64,000 bases of DNA from Rubrivivax sp. A210 (GTDB lineage: Bacteria > Pseudomonadota > Gammaproteobacteria > Burkholderiales > Burkholderiaceae_C): the NCBI RefSeq assembly GCF_904426505.1, contig NZ_CAJGBN010000001.1, forward strand, positions 682,001 through 746,000, written 5' to 3'. Position numbers and translations under genes: made by a program. Positions 20,684 to 29,700 of the stretch are shown one piece after another. Within the stretch, counting starts at the first letter, position 1; every line of letters begins with the position of its first letter. Under the pieces are notes generated by a model, which was given only the letters and a program-made list of their open reading frames with translations, was not told the DNA's origin and did no database searches.

Positions 20684-21116
20684 AGACCTGTTCGGCGCGG
20701 CGCACGAAAGAATCGACAAAGGTGTTGGCCACCTTGTCGAAGACCGGGCTCACCAGGGCCTCGAGGGTGCGGCTCGAGAAGGCATAGCGCAGGTCGAATT
20801 CAACCTTGCAGGCCTGCATCGTGCCATTGCCCAGCGGCGTGAAGAACCAGCTGCCGTCCAGCAGCGAGAAAGGGCCGTCCACCAGTTGCATGGTCACCGA
20901 CTCGTCGGTCTTCTGCAGGTTGCGCGTGGTGAAGGCGTGGTGCAGGCCGTGGTAGGCCAGGCTCAGCCGTGCGGTCACGCCATCGTCGTGGCTTTCAATC
21001 AGCTCGGCGCGGTTGCACCAGGGCAGGAAGGCCGGGTAGTCCTGCACGGCCGTCACCAGCTCATACATCTCGCGGGGCGAGTACCACAGCAGGACAGACT
21101 TGCGCACGTGCTTCAT
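20670..21116 (-). CDS. ratA: RatA/Coq10-type START-domain protein
   Basis: The start at 21116 ([20 protein letters not shown]) gives 148 residues, matching the family; the frame is open 57 nt further upstream. The SRPBCC/START fold is recognised from [20 protein letters not shown], then [20 protein letters not shown] and [20 protein letters not shown]. It has been described as the RatA toxin that blocks ribosome subunit association, while Coq10-like ubiquinone binding is the alternative reading. The ratA-rnfH pair divergent from smpB is a classic proteobacterial arrangement. Confidence 0.93.
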   Translation of the reverse strand: MKHVRKSVLLWYSPREMYELVTAVQDYPAFLPWCNRAELIESHDDGVTARLSLAYHGLHHAFTTRNLQKTDESVTMQLVDGPFSLLDGSWFFTPLGNGTMQACKVEFDLRYAFSSRTLEALVSPVFDKVANTFVDSFVRRAEQVYGKR

Positions 21117-21222
21117 ACAATCCCACGATTGTAGGAGCGCGCCCCGGCTCCGCCCGACTGTCCATGATTGCATTCCTCACGCTACCCCCAGCCCTTACCG
21201 TAGGCCGCGCTCGCGGAACCTG

Positions 21223-21693
21223 ATGTCCGCCATTGCCGAGAACCGCCGCGCCCGCTACGACTACGCCATCGAGGAACGCTACGAGGCCGGCATGGTGCTG
21301 GTCGGCTGGGAGATCAAGGCCATACGCGCCGGGCAGGTGCAGCTCACCGACGGCTATGTGCTGATCCGCGACGGCGAGCTCTTCCTCATCGGCTGCCGCA
21401 TCAACGCGCTGCGCAGCGCTTCAACCCACGTCCACCCCGAGGCCGATCGCACCAAGAAGCTGCTGATGCACAAGGCCGAGATCCGCCGCCTCATCGGCAA
21501 GGTCGAGCAAAAGGGCTTCACGCTGGTGCCGCTGAACCTGCACTTCAAGGGCGGCCTCGTCAAGGCCGAGATCGCCCTGGCCAAGGGCAAGGCCCAGCAC
21601 GACAAGCGCGACACCGAGAAGAAGCGCGACTGGGAGCGCGAGAAGGGCCGCCTGATGCGGCACAAGGTCTCGTCGGGCGGCAACAAGGGCTGA
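21223..21693 (+). CDS. smpB: SsrA-binding protein SmpB
   Basis: The start at 21223 ([20 protein letters not shown]) gives 156 residues. Family motifs are [40 protein letters not shown] and [20 protein letters not shown]. The basic C-terminal tail ([20 protein letters not shown]) enters the ribosomal mRNA channel. SmpB delivers tmRNA to stalled ribosomes for trans-translation. No ssrA gene is seen nearby. It is divergent from ratA, with 106 nt between starts. Confidence 0.97.
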   Translation: MSAIAENRRARYDYAIEERYEAGMVLVGWEIKAIRAGQVQLTDGYVLIRDGELFLIGCRINALRSASTHVHPEADRTKKLLMHKAEIRRLIGKVEQKGFTLVPLNLHFKGGLVKAEIALAKGKAQHDKRDTEKKRDWEREKGRLMRHKVSSGGNKG

Positions 21694-21812
21694 GCGGCAC
21701 CCCGACATTGGGGCCGTCTTCAGCCTGCGGCCCGTGAATTCCTTCACAGTCGAGTGCTTAGAAGCCGCTTCGCCGACAACCTCGCCGGCAGGCAAACTCC
21801 TTTGGATGGTGG

Positions 21813-21840
21813 TTGTCAGCGGCCGGCCTTGCCTTACGAT
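21813..21840 (+). promoter_or_regulatory. Probable promoter of the caspase/TPS/Slam operon
   Basis: TTGTCA (21813-21818) and TACGAT (21835-21840) are separated by 16 nt and lie 66 nt upstream of the caspase-like gene start. The match to sigma-70 is 5/6 and 4/6. No other promoter-like pair stands out before the 25-kb gene run. An AGAGGA ribosome binding site sits near 21890-21896. Confidence 0.4.
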
Positions 21841-21906
21841 GATCCCCACTTTGCGCCAGGGACTTTGCCCGGCGCAGCCCGGCTCACCGCAAGAGGACAG
21901 CCCCCC

Positions 21907-24126
21907 ATGCAACCCGACGCGCTGCCTACCCCCGCCGGCACCTGGCTCAGGCGCCTGGCCGGCTGGCTCCTGCTGGCCCTGCTGAGCCCCAGCTGGGCCG
22001 CCGTGGCCCCCGCGGCCGAGCCGCGCCACGCCCTCGTCGTCGGCAATGCCAACTACGCCAACGCGCCGCTGCTCAATTCCACCAACGACGCCAGCGCGGT
22101 GGCCAAGGTGCTCGAAAAAGCCGGCTTCAAGGTCGACCTGCGGCTCGATGCCTCGCAAAAGCAGATGCAGGAGGCCGTCACCGCCTTCGGCGACCGCCTC
22201 AAGGCCGGTGGCGCCGGGCTGTTCTACTTCGCCGGCCACGGCGTGCAGATCAAGGGCCGCAATTTCCTGATGCCGGTGGGCACCGAGATCAAGCGCGAGG
22301 ACGAGGTGCCCTACAAGGCGGTCGACGTGCAGCAGGTGCTCGACAAGATGGAGACGGCCAAGAACCGCATCAATGTCGTCGTCCTCGACGCCTGCCGCGA
22401 CAACCCCTTCGCGCGCAGTTCTCGCTCGGGCGGCGGCGGCCTGTCCTCGGTGGATGCGCCGATAGGCTCGCTGGTGGCCTTTGCCACCGCGCCCGGCAGC
22501 GTGGCCAGCGACGGCAAGGGCAGCAACGGCCTCTACACCCAGCACCTGCTGGCCAACATCGAGCGGCCCGGCATGTCCATCGAAGAGGTCTTCAAGCGCG
22601 TGCGCCTGGGCGTGCGGCTCGATTCCAACGGCCAGCAAATCCCCTGGGAAAGCACCTCGCTCGAAGGCGAATTCGTCTTCTTCGCGCCCCAGGCCAGTGC
22701 CAAGGGCGGGCCCACCACCCTGCCCGCGCCCCCCGGCATCGAGCACATCGCGCGTGCCGAGCGCGGCTACGAGCTGCTGCGCCAGGGCCTGGTCGACGAC
22801 GCCGAGCGCATCTTCCGCGCCCTGGCCGGCACCGCCCACCCCGAGGTCGTCTGGATGGGCCGCGAAGGCCTGGCCGAGCTGCAGCTGCAGCGTGGCGACA
22901 GCGCCGGCGCCCTGGCCGAGGCCAACGACATCATCGCCAAGGCGCCCACGCGCAGTGCCGCCTACCTGATACGCGGCCGCTCGCTGGCCGCCGCCGGCCA
23001 GGCCCAGGCCGGCCAGGCCGCGCTGCAGCAGGCCGCCGGCAGCCAGACATCGGCCGATTTTTCCTGGCAGAAATCCAGCGCCCTGGTGGCAGTGGGCAAT
23101 GCCCAGCGCAAGCAGGATCCGCAAGCCGCGGTCAAGACCTACGAGCGCGCGGCGCGCGAGAACCCGCAGTCCATCGAGGCTGCCAGCAATCTCGCCGTGG
23201 CGCTGAACGAGACCGGCCAGACCACCAAGGCAAGGCTGGTGCTCGAGCGCGCCAAGGCGCTGGACCCGAACGACGCCATGGTCGCCGCACTGCTGCGCCA
23301 GACGCAGGAAAACCTGGCCGATGAGCAGGATCGCGCACGCCAGCAGTACGTGGACGAGGCGGTCAAGGATCTGGCGGCGCGCTTTCGCAACCCGCCGCCG
23401 CGCCCGGCCGCCGCCGGCGCCCCCGACGACTGGACTTCGCCGGTGATGGCGCTCAGCGTGCTGCCCTTCCAGGACCAGACGCCGCCCGGCCACGTCGGCC
23501 GCATCGGCGTCGAGGCCCTCCTGCAGCAGGAACTGATCCGCGAACTGCAGGCGCGTGGCTACACCCTGGTCGAGCGCCGACTGCTCGACAAGGTGCTGGC
23601 CGAGGTCAGGCTCGGCAGTTCGGAACTGGCCGACCAGGACACCCAGATCAAGCTCGGCAAGCTGCTGGCGGCGCGGCTGATGGTCTCGGGCGTGCTCAGC
23701 GCCCAGGGCGCAGGGCTCAACGCCTCGTTGCGCGCCATCGACACCGAGACCACGCAGCTGGCGCTGGTCAAGTCCGACAGCAGCACCGGCGCGCCCGATC
23801 CGACCCGGCTGGCCGCCACGATGGCGCAGGCGGTGGCCGCGACGGTGCGCGACAAGTACCCGCTCAAGGGCCGCATCGTCTCGGTCGACGGCAGCACCGC
23901 CATCATCAACCTCGGCAAGAAGCACGGCATCGCCGCCGGCCAGAGCTTCAATGTGCTGAGCCGTGGCGAACCGATAGAACTCAACGGCCGCATCCTCGGC
24001 TACAAGGACAGCCGCATCGCCCAGATCACGGTCACCGAGGTCGACGAACTGCTGGCCCATGGCCGCGTCGCCGACGTCAAGGCCCCGCTGGAACGCAACC
24101 AGAGGATAGTCGCGCGCAAGGAATGA
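21907..24126 (+). CDS. Exported caspase-like protease fused to TPR and CsgG-like domains
   Basis: I start at the ATG at 21907, which has AGAGGA upstream and a signal peptide (LAGWLLLALLSPSWAAVAPA), giving 739 residues; the frame is open further upstream. Residues 40-260 form a peptidase C14 domain: RHALVVGNANY, the catalytic His111 in FYFAGHGVQIKGRNF and Cys163 in VVLDACRDNPFA. Residues about 285-485 look like tetratricopeptide repeats. Residues about 510-660 resemble a CsgG-like domain (VMALSVLPFQDQTPPG, then TLVERRLLDKVLAEVRLGSS). The end (RIVSVDGSTAIINLGKKHGI) resembles the SH3-like tail seen in FlgT. It heads the surface operon. The periplasmic substrate is unknown. Confidence 0.85.
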   Translation: MQPDALPTPAGTWLRRLAGWLLLALLSPSWAAVAPAAEPRHALVVGNANYANAPLLNSTNDASAVAKVLEKAGFKVDLRLDASQKQMQEAVTAFGDRLKAGGAGLFYFAGHGVQIKGRNFLMPVGTEIKREDEVPYKAVDVQQVLDKMETAKNRINVVVLDACRDNPFARSSRSGGGGLSSVDAPIGSLVAFATAPGSVASDGKGSNGLYTQHLLANIERPGMSIEEVFKRVRLGVRLDSNGQQIPWESTSLEGEFVFFAPQASAKGGPTTLPAPPGIEHIARAERGYELLRQGLVDDAERIFRALAGTAHPEVVWMGREGLAELQLQRGDSAGALAEANDIIAKAPTRSAAYLIRGRSLAAAGQAQAGQAALQQAAGSQTSADFSWQKSSALVAVGNAQRKQDPQAAVKTYERAARENPQSIEAASNLAVALNETGQTTKARLVLERAKALDPNDAMVAALLRQTQENLADEQDRARQQYVDEAVKDLAARFRNPPPRPAAAGAPDDWTSPVMALSVLPFQDQTPPGHVGRIGVEALLQQELIRELQARGYTLVERRLLDKVLAEVRLGSSELADQDTQIKLGKLLAARLMVSGVLSAQGAGLNASLRAIDTETTQLALVKSDSSTGAPDPTRLAATMAQAVAATVRDKYPLKGRIVSVDGSTAIINLGKKHGIAAGQSFNVLSRGEPIELNGRILGYKDSRIAQITVTEVDELLAHGRVADVKAPLERNQRIVARKE

Positions 24127-24893
24127 ACCCCGCCCTGAACGCCTTGCTTGGCCCGCCGGCCGGTGCGCTGCACCGCGTCCGGCTGCTGGCTTTTCTGGGC
24201 GCTGTTTCGATGGCGGCGCTTCCCTTGTGCCTGCCGCTGCAGGCCCTGGCCGCCGGCGAAGCCACCGCCGCGCGCCTGCCGGCGGTGGTGGTGTGGGATT
24301 TCGACAACCAGACGCCGCCGGCGCTGATGGCCGCCAGCGGCGGCGCCGGCGCGCTCGGCTTCCTGCGCCGCTCGCTGTCGGAGAACCTTACCGCCACGCT
24401 GCTGCAGGTGGACGGCCTGCCGGTGGTCGAGCGCCAGCGGCTCAAGGATCTGCTGGCCGAGCAGCGCGTGGCCAGCAGCGAGCTGGCCGACGAGGACGCC
24501 CGCATCCGCCTGGGCCGCATCGTGGGCGCCGCGCGCATGGTGTTCGGCGGCTTCTTCGTCCTTGGCGACGAGGTGCAAGTCCATGTTCGGGTGGTTGACA
24601 CCGCGAGCTCGCGCGTGGTCTTCTCGGACGAACTCAGCGCACCCCTGGCGGCGGTGATGCAGCAGGTCGAACCGCTCAACCGCCGCCTGGCTCGCGCCCT
24701 CGGCGGCCAGGCGGCCGGCCGCAGTTTCCCGGCCACCATCTGGCGTGCCTACGATGAGGCGCTGGCGCTGGCCGACGCCGGCCAGCTCGAACAGGCGATC
24801 GACGCCTTGCAGCGCCTGCTCCAGAAGCACAAGGATTTCGCCCCGGCCGAAAGGCAGCTCGTCACCCTCCTCGAAAAGTTGGCCCGACGCTAG
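24123..24893 (+). CDS. CsgG-like periplasmic/outer-membrane accessory protein
   Basis: The ATG overlaps the caspase-gene stop. The 256-residue protein has a long signal region ending LPLQALAAG. A CsgG-like domain follows: RLPAVVVWDFDNQTPP (residues 51-66), then LPVVERQRLKDLLAEQRVAS, ARIRLGRIVGAARMVFGGFF and VQVHVRVVDTASSRVVFSDE. A TPR-like helix pair closes it (YDEALALADAGQLEQAIDAL). Canonical CsgG is a lipoprotein pore; here I see no lipobox Cys and the domain is short, so pore formation is doubtful. A chaperone or adaptor role in surface assembly is more likely, by inference. Confidence 0.8.
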   Translation: MNPALNALLGPPAGALHRVRLLAFLGAVSMAALPLCLPLQALAAGEATAARLPAVVVWDFDNQTPPALMAASGGAGALGFLRRSLSENLTATLLQVDGLPVVERQRLKDLLAEQRVASSELADEDARIRLGRIVGAARMVFGGFFVLGDEVQVHVRVVDTASSRVVFSDELSAPLAAVMQQVEPLNRRLARALGGQAAGRSFPATIWRAYDEALALADAGQLEQAIDALQRLLQKHKDFAPAERQLVTLLEKLARR

Positions 24894-24910
24894 TTCAAGG
24901 CAAGAAAACG

Positions 24911-26620
24911 ATGCCCTCCTCCCCTGCTTTCCCCGCCTACCCCCGCCAGCCCCTCATGGGCTGTTCGGCGCTGACCCGGCCAGCACTGCAGCTACCGGCA
25001 TTGGCAGCGCTGGCGGCCCTGCTGCTGGCCGCGCCCGCCTGGGCCCAGACCGCACCCAGCGCCGGCCAGCTGCTCGATGAAGTGCGGCGCAGCAACACTC
25101 CCGCGCTGCCCATGGCGCCGCCGCCGCGCCTGATCGAGGCCCCGGTGCGGCCCACCATCAACCTGCCCGAGGGCGCCAGCGTCGCCGTGTCCTCCTTCCG
25201 CATCGTCGGCGCCGTCTCCTTCCCGGCCGAGGAACTGGCGGCATTGGTCGCACCCTGGGCCGGCAAGCGGCTCGACATCGCCGGCCTCAACGAGGCCGCC
25301 GGCGCCATCACGCGCCGCTACCAGTCGGCCGGCCACCTGCTCAGCTACGCCTACCTGCCGGCCCAGCGCGTGGCCGATGGCGTGATCGAGCTGGCCGTGC
25401 TCGAAGGCCGCATCGAGGGCGTGCAGGTCGTCACCGCCCAGGACGCCCGCCTGCGCGACGAGGTCGTGCAGGCCCACACCGAGCGCCTCACCGCGCCGGG
25501 GCCGGTGCGCCAGGCCGATGTCGAGCGCCAGCTGCTGCTGCTCAATGACATTCCCGGCGTCACCGCGCGTGCCGCCTTCACCCCCGGCGCCAGCACCGGA
25601 GCCGCCGACGTGGTGGTCTCGGTGGCCGAGGACGAGCCGCTCGAGGTGCGCGCCGATGTCAGCAACCACGGTACCCGCGCCACCGGCACCTACCGCGCCG
25701 GCCTGAGCCTGCAGTTCCGCGATCTCTTCGGCTGGGGCGACACCAGCACGGCGCGCGCCCTGGTGTCCGAACGCGGCAGCCTGATCAGCGGCAGCCTCAA
25801 CACCAGCGTGCCGGTGGGCGGCGACGGCTACAAGATCGGCGCCAGCCTGTCGCGCCTGAAGTACCAGCTATCGGGCCGCTTCCGCGATGTCGGCGCCGTC
25901 GGCTCGGCCGACGTGATCGGCGTGGACGCCAGCTACCCCTTCCTGCGCAGCGCCGAGGCCAGCATTGCCGTCAAGGCCAGCATCGAACACAGGCGCCTGA
26001 GCGATGCCAAGCTGGAGGAGCCCATCCCAGCCAGGCTCAAGACCAACGACGTGTTCGAACTCAGCTCCAGCTTCGATGTGCGCGACAGCCTGGGCGGCGC
26101 CTCGGCCGGCAGCGTCACCGCGTCCATGGGCCACCTCGACCAGGACGTGGGCGCCGCGGGCTGGCGCAAGGTGGGCGCGCTGGCCGCGCGCCAGCAGGCC
26201 CTGTTCGGGCCCTGGAGCCTCTACGGCCGGGTCGCCGCGCAGTACACCGGCAGCAATCTCGACAGCTCTGAGAAGTTCGGCCTCGCCGGCCCCGGCGCCG
26301 TGCGCGCCTACGCCTCGGGCGAGACCTCGGTCGACCTCGGCGCGCTGGGCAGTCTCGAGCTGCGCCACGCACAGGATCTGCTCGGCGGCAGCGTCGTGCT
26401 CTCAGCCTTCCATGATCTCGCTTATGGCCGCATCGACCGTTCGACGCAGAACGTGGCCGGCAACCGCGTGCGCCTGTCGGGCAGCGGCCTGGGCCTGGCC
26501 TGGTATGGCGGCGGCCTGGGCCTCAACGCCAGCCTGGCCTGGCCCGGCAAGCTCAAGCCCACGGTCGACCCAGGCGTTGGCCAGCCCCGCCTCTTCCTGC
26601 AGCTGTCGCTCACGCCATGA
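24911..26620 (+). CDS. TpsB outer-membrane transporter (ShlB/FhaC/HecB family)
   Basis: The 569-residue protein has a signal peptide (LPALAALAALLLAAPAWAQ). A POTRA-type region follows (residues about 85-240): VAVSSFRIVGAVSFPAEELA, SAGHLLSYAYLPAQRV and IELAVLEGRIEGVQVV. The rest is a 16-strand-type barrel, with ADVSNHGTRATGTYRAGLSL and GASLSRLKYQLSGRF as strand markers. It secretes the TpsA protein encoded 92 nt downstream. The C-terminus ends LFLQLSLTP rather than in an aromatic residue, slightly unusual for barrel insertion signals. It follows the CsgG-like gene by 17 nt. Confidence 0.93.
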   Translation: MPSSPAFPAYPRQPLMGCSALTRPALQLPALAALAALLLAAPAWAQTAPSAGQLLDEVRRSNTPALPMAPPPRLIEAPVRPTINLPEGASVAVSSFRIVGAVSFPAEELAALVAPWAGKRLDIAGLNEAAGAITRRYQSAGHLLSYAYLPAQRVADGVIELAVLEGRIEGVQVVTAQDARLRDEVVQAHTERLTAPGPVRQADVERQLLLLNDIPGVTARAAFTPGASTGAADVVVSVAEDEPLEVRADVSNHGTRATGTYRAGLSLQFRDLFGWGDTSTARALVSERGSLISGSLNTSVPVGGDGYKIGASLSRLKYQLSGRFRDVGAVGSADVIGVDASYPFLRSAEASIAVKASIEHRRLSDAKLEEPIPARLKTNDVFELSSSFDVRDSLGGASAGSVTASMGHLDQDVGAAGWRKVGALAARQQALFGPWSLYGRVAAQYTGSNLDSSEKFGLAGPGAVRAYASGETSVDLGALGSLELRHAQDLLGGSVVLSAFHDLAYGRIDRSTQNVAGNRVRLSGSGLGLAWYGGGLGLNASLAWPGKLKPTVDPGVGQPRLFLQLSLTP

Positions 26621-26712
26621 GCGTGGCCAGCCGCCACCCCCCGATGGCCCGCCCCGCCCGCGGCGCGGCCCGCCCCGGATCCGATCCCGACGCCTGAAGT
26701 CCGGAGACTTTC

Positions 26713-29700
26713 ATGTCTGCCCACGCCCACCCTGCCACCACCCCCGCTTCTTCCGCCGCCCAGGCCAGCGCCCGCCGCGCCGCCGCGCGCCGCCGTGCCG
26801 CCGAGCGCCGGCGGCCGCGGCTGTCGCGCCTGCTCGCCTGGCTGCTGTCGGCGGTGCTGGGCAGCGCCGGCCTGGCCTATGCGCAGGTGCCCAGCGGCAC
26901 CCTGCCCGCGGGCGGGCGCGTGGTGGTGGGCAGCGGCCAGGTGCAGCAGAGTGCCAACCAGCTGATCGTCACCCAGGGCAGCCCGCGCCTGGGCATGGAT
27001 TGGCAGAGCTTCAACATCGGCAGCAACGCCACGGTCGAGTTCCGCCAGCCCGATGCCCGCTCGATCGCGCTCAACCGCATCGTCGGCAACAGCGGCAGCG
27101 AGATCTACGGCCGCCTCAAGGCCAACGGCCAGGTCTTCCTGAGCAACCCCAACGGCGTGCTGTTCGCACCCGGCGCCAAGGTCGATGTCGGCGGGCTCGT
27201 CGCGACGACGCTGGACCTGTCGCAGCAGGACTTCGCTGCCGGCCGCTACAGCTTCACCGCCGGCAGCGGCAACGGCAGCGTGGTCAACCAGGGCTCCCTG
27301 CGTGCCACCGCCGGCGGCTACCTGGCGCTGTTCGGCCAGCATGTGGACAACCAGGGCGAGATCGCGGTGGACGCCGGCCAGGTGCTGCTGGCCTCGGGCA
27401 GCGCGGCCACCGTCAGCATCAGCGGCAGCGGCCTCATCTCGGCCGTGGTCACGCCCGGCGCTGCCGGTTCGGTACACAACAGCGGCAGCATCACGGCCGA
27501 TGGCGGCGTGGTGCGTCTCACCGCGGCCTCGGCCGCGGGCATCGCGTCTTCGCTGGTCAACAACAGCGGCCTGGTGCGCGCCAACACCATCAGCGAGCAA
27601 GGCGGCGAGATCTGGATCACGGGCGACAACGTCGCCAGCAGCGGCCCCGTCGCGGCCGATGCGCCGGCCGGCGGCGACGCCGGCCGCATCGTCGTCAAGG
27701 GTGACCTCGGGCACGGCCGGCTGGACCTCGACGGCCGCCTCTCGGCGACCGCGGCTGCCGGCCACGGCGGCACGGTCGAGACCTCGGCGGCGACGCTGAC
27801 CGTCGCCCCCGGCACGCGCGTCGACACGCGCGGCGCCGAGGGCCGCTGGGGCACCTGGACGCTGGACCCGACCGATTTCCGCGTCGGTGCCGGCAACGCC
27901 GGGCTCAGCACCTCGGGCATAGGCGCCGATACCCTGTCCATCAACCTGGCCAGCAGCAATGTCTCGCTGCTCACCGCCGTGGGTGGCAATGAGCCGGGCG
28001 ACATCCACATCGACGCCGACGTCACCTGGGCGGCCAATACCACGCTGTCGGTGATCGCCAGCCGCGACATCAACCTCAATGCCAACCTCACGGCCAGCGG
28101 CAACACTGCCGGCGTGGTGTTGACGCCGGGCGCCGGCGGCTCCTTCCTCGTCAACACCACCGACGCCGTCAAGCCCAAGATCACGCTGGCCGGCGCCGGC
28201 GCCACGCTCAGCATCGGCGGTGCCGCCTACACCCTGGTGCGCGACCTGGCAGGGCTGCAGGGCATGAGCGCCAACCTGGCCGGACGCTGGGCGCTGGCGG
28301 GCGACATCGATGCCAGCGCCAGCGCCGCGAGCGGCTTCGTGCCCATAGGCGGCAACGCGGCCACCACCACCACTGCCGCGACCACCACCACCAACCACTT
28401 CACCGGCGTGTTCGAGGGCCTGGGCCACAGCATCACGGGTCTCACCGTCAATCTCCCCGCCTCCAACGCCACCGGCCTGTTCGCCAGCACCAGCGGCGCG
28501 ACGTTGCGCAACTTCGAACTGATCGGCGGCGCGGTTTCCGGCAGCCGCTACGTCGGCGCCGTGGCCGGCTACACGCGCGGCGCGACGACGCTGCACAACG
28601 TGCGCAGCAACGCCAGCGTGAGCGCGCTCGACGACAGCAGTTCCGGCGTCTGGGCCGGCGGCCTGGTCGGCCTGGTCGAGGGCAGCACCGCCGGCGTCTC
28701 GCTGCAGCGCAGCCAGTCCTCGGGCGTCGTCAGCGCCAGCACCAATACCGCGTCCGCCTTCGCCGGCGGCCTGGTGGGCGAGATGGACACCGGCCTGCTC
28801 ACCGGCGTCGGAGCCAGCGGCAGCGTCACCGTCACGCTCAGCACCGGCACCAATGACACCAGCCACCACGCCGGTGGCCTGGTGGGCCTCTACAACGGCG
28901 GCAACATCAACACCGCCACGGCCAGCGGCAACGTCGTCGGCGGCCACGAGTCCGGCGGCCTGATCGGCCGCTTCCTGCCCACCGGCACGGCCACCATCAG
29001 CCAGGCCACGGCCAGCGGCACGGTCAGCGGCACCGGCGACGTCGGCGGCCTGGTCGGCTATGCCAGCGGCAACGGCTCCATCAGCAATTCCGGCGCCACC
29101 GGATCGGTCAGCACCAGCGTCAACGAGGCCCAGTCCTTCCACGCCGGCGGCGCCGTCGGCCGCTATGGGATGAGCGACGCGCCGGTGGCCCTGTCGGCCG
29201 CGGGCAATGTCAGCGGCGGCAACACCACCGGCGGCGTGATCGGCTGGATTGACCTCACCTTCGACATCGCCCTCGATGCCAACAGCCTGGTGAGCGTCGT
29301 GCCCCAGGGCACGACCAAGACCGTCACCGGCCCGCGCTGGGTGGGCGGCCTCATCGGCTTCAGCGACAGCTCGGCGGCGTTCACAGGGCTGAGCGTCGAC
29401 GCCGCGGTCACGGCCACCGGCAGCAGCGGCACGGTGGGCGGCCTCATCGGCCGCCTCAACGGCAGCCTCAGCAACAGCAGCAGCGCCGGCACGGTGACGG
29501 CGGCCGGCGAAGCCGGTGGCCTGGTCGGCCGCGTCAACGGCAGCGCCAGCCTCAGCGGCGTGCAATCCAGCGCCATCGTCTCCAGCAGCGGCACGACGCA
29601 GGCGGTCGGCGGCCTGGTCGGCGCCTTCACGCCCAGCGGCGGCTCCATCACCAACGGCACGGCCAGCGGCAACGTGTCCGGCGGCCGCGACGTCGGCGGC

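Noticed and set aside
20670..21116. ratA-rnfH as a toxin-antitoxin defence module
   Set aside because: This pair is a conserved housekeeping neighbourhood of smpB in proteobacteria. Antitoxin function of RnfH is not established.
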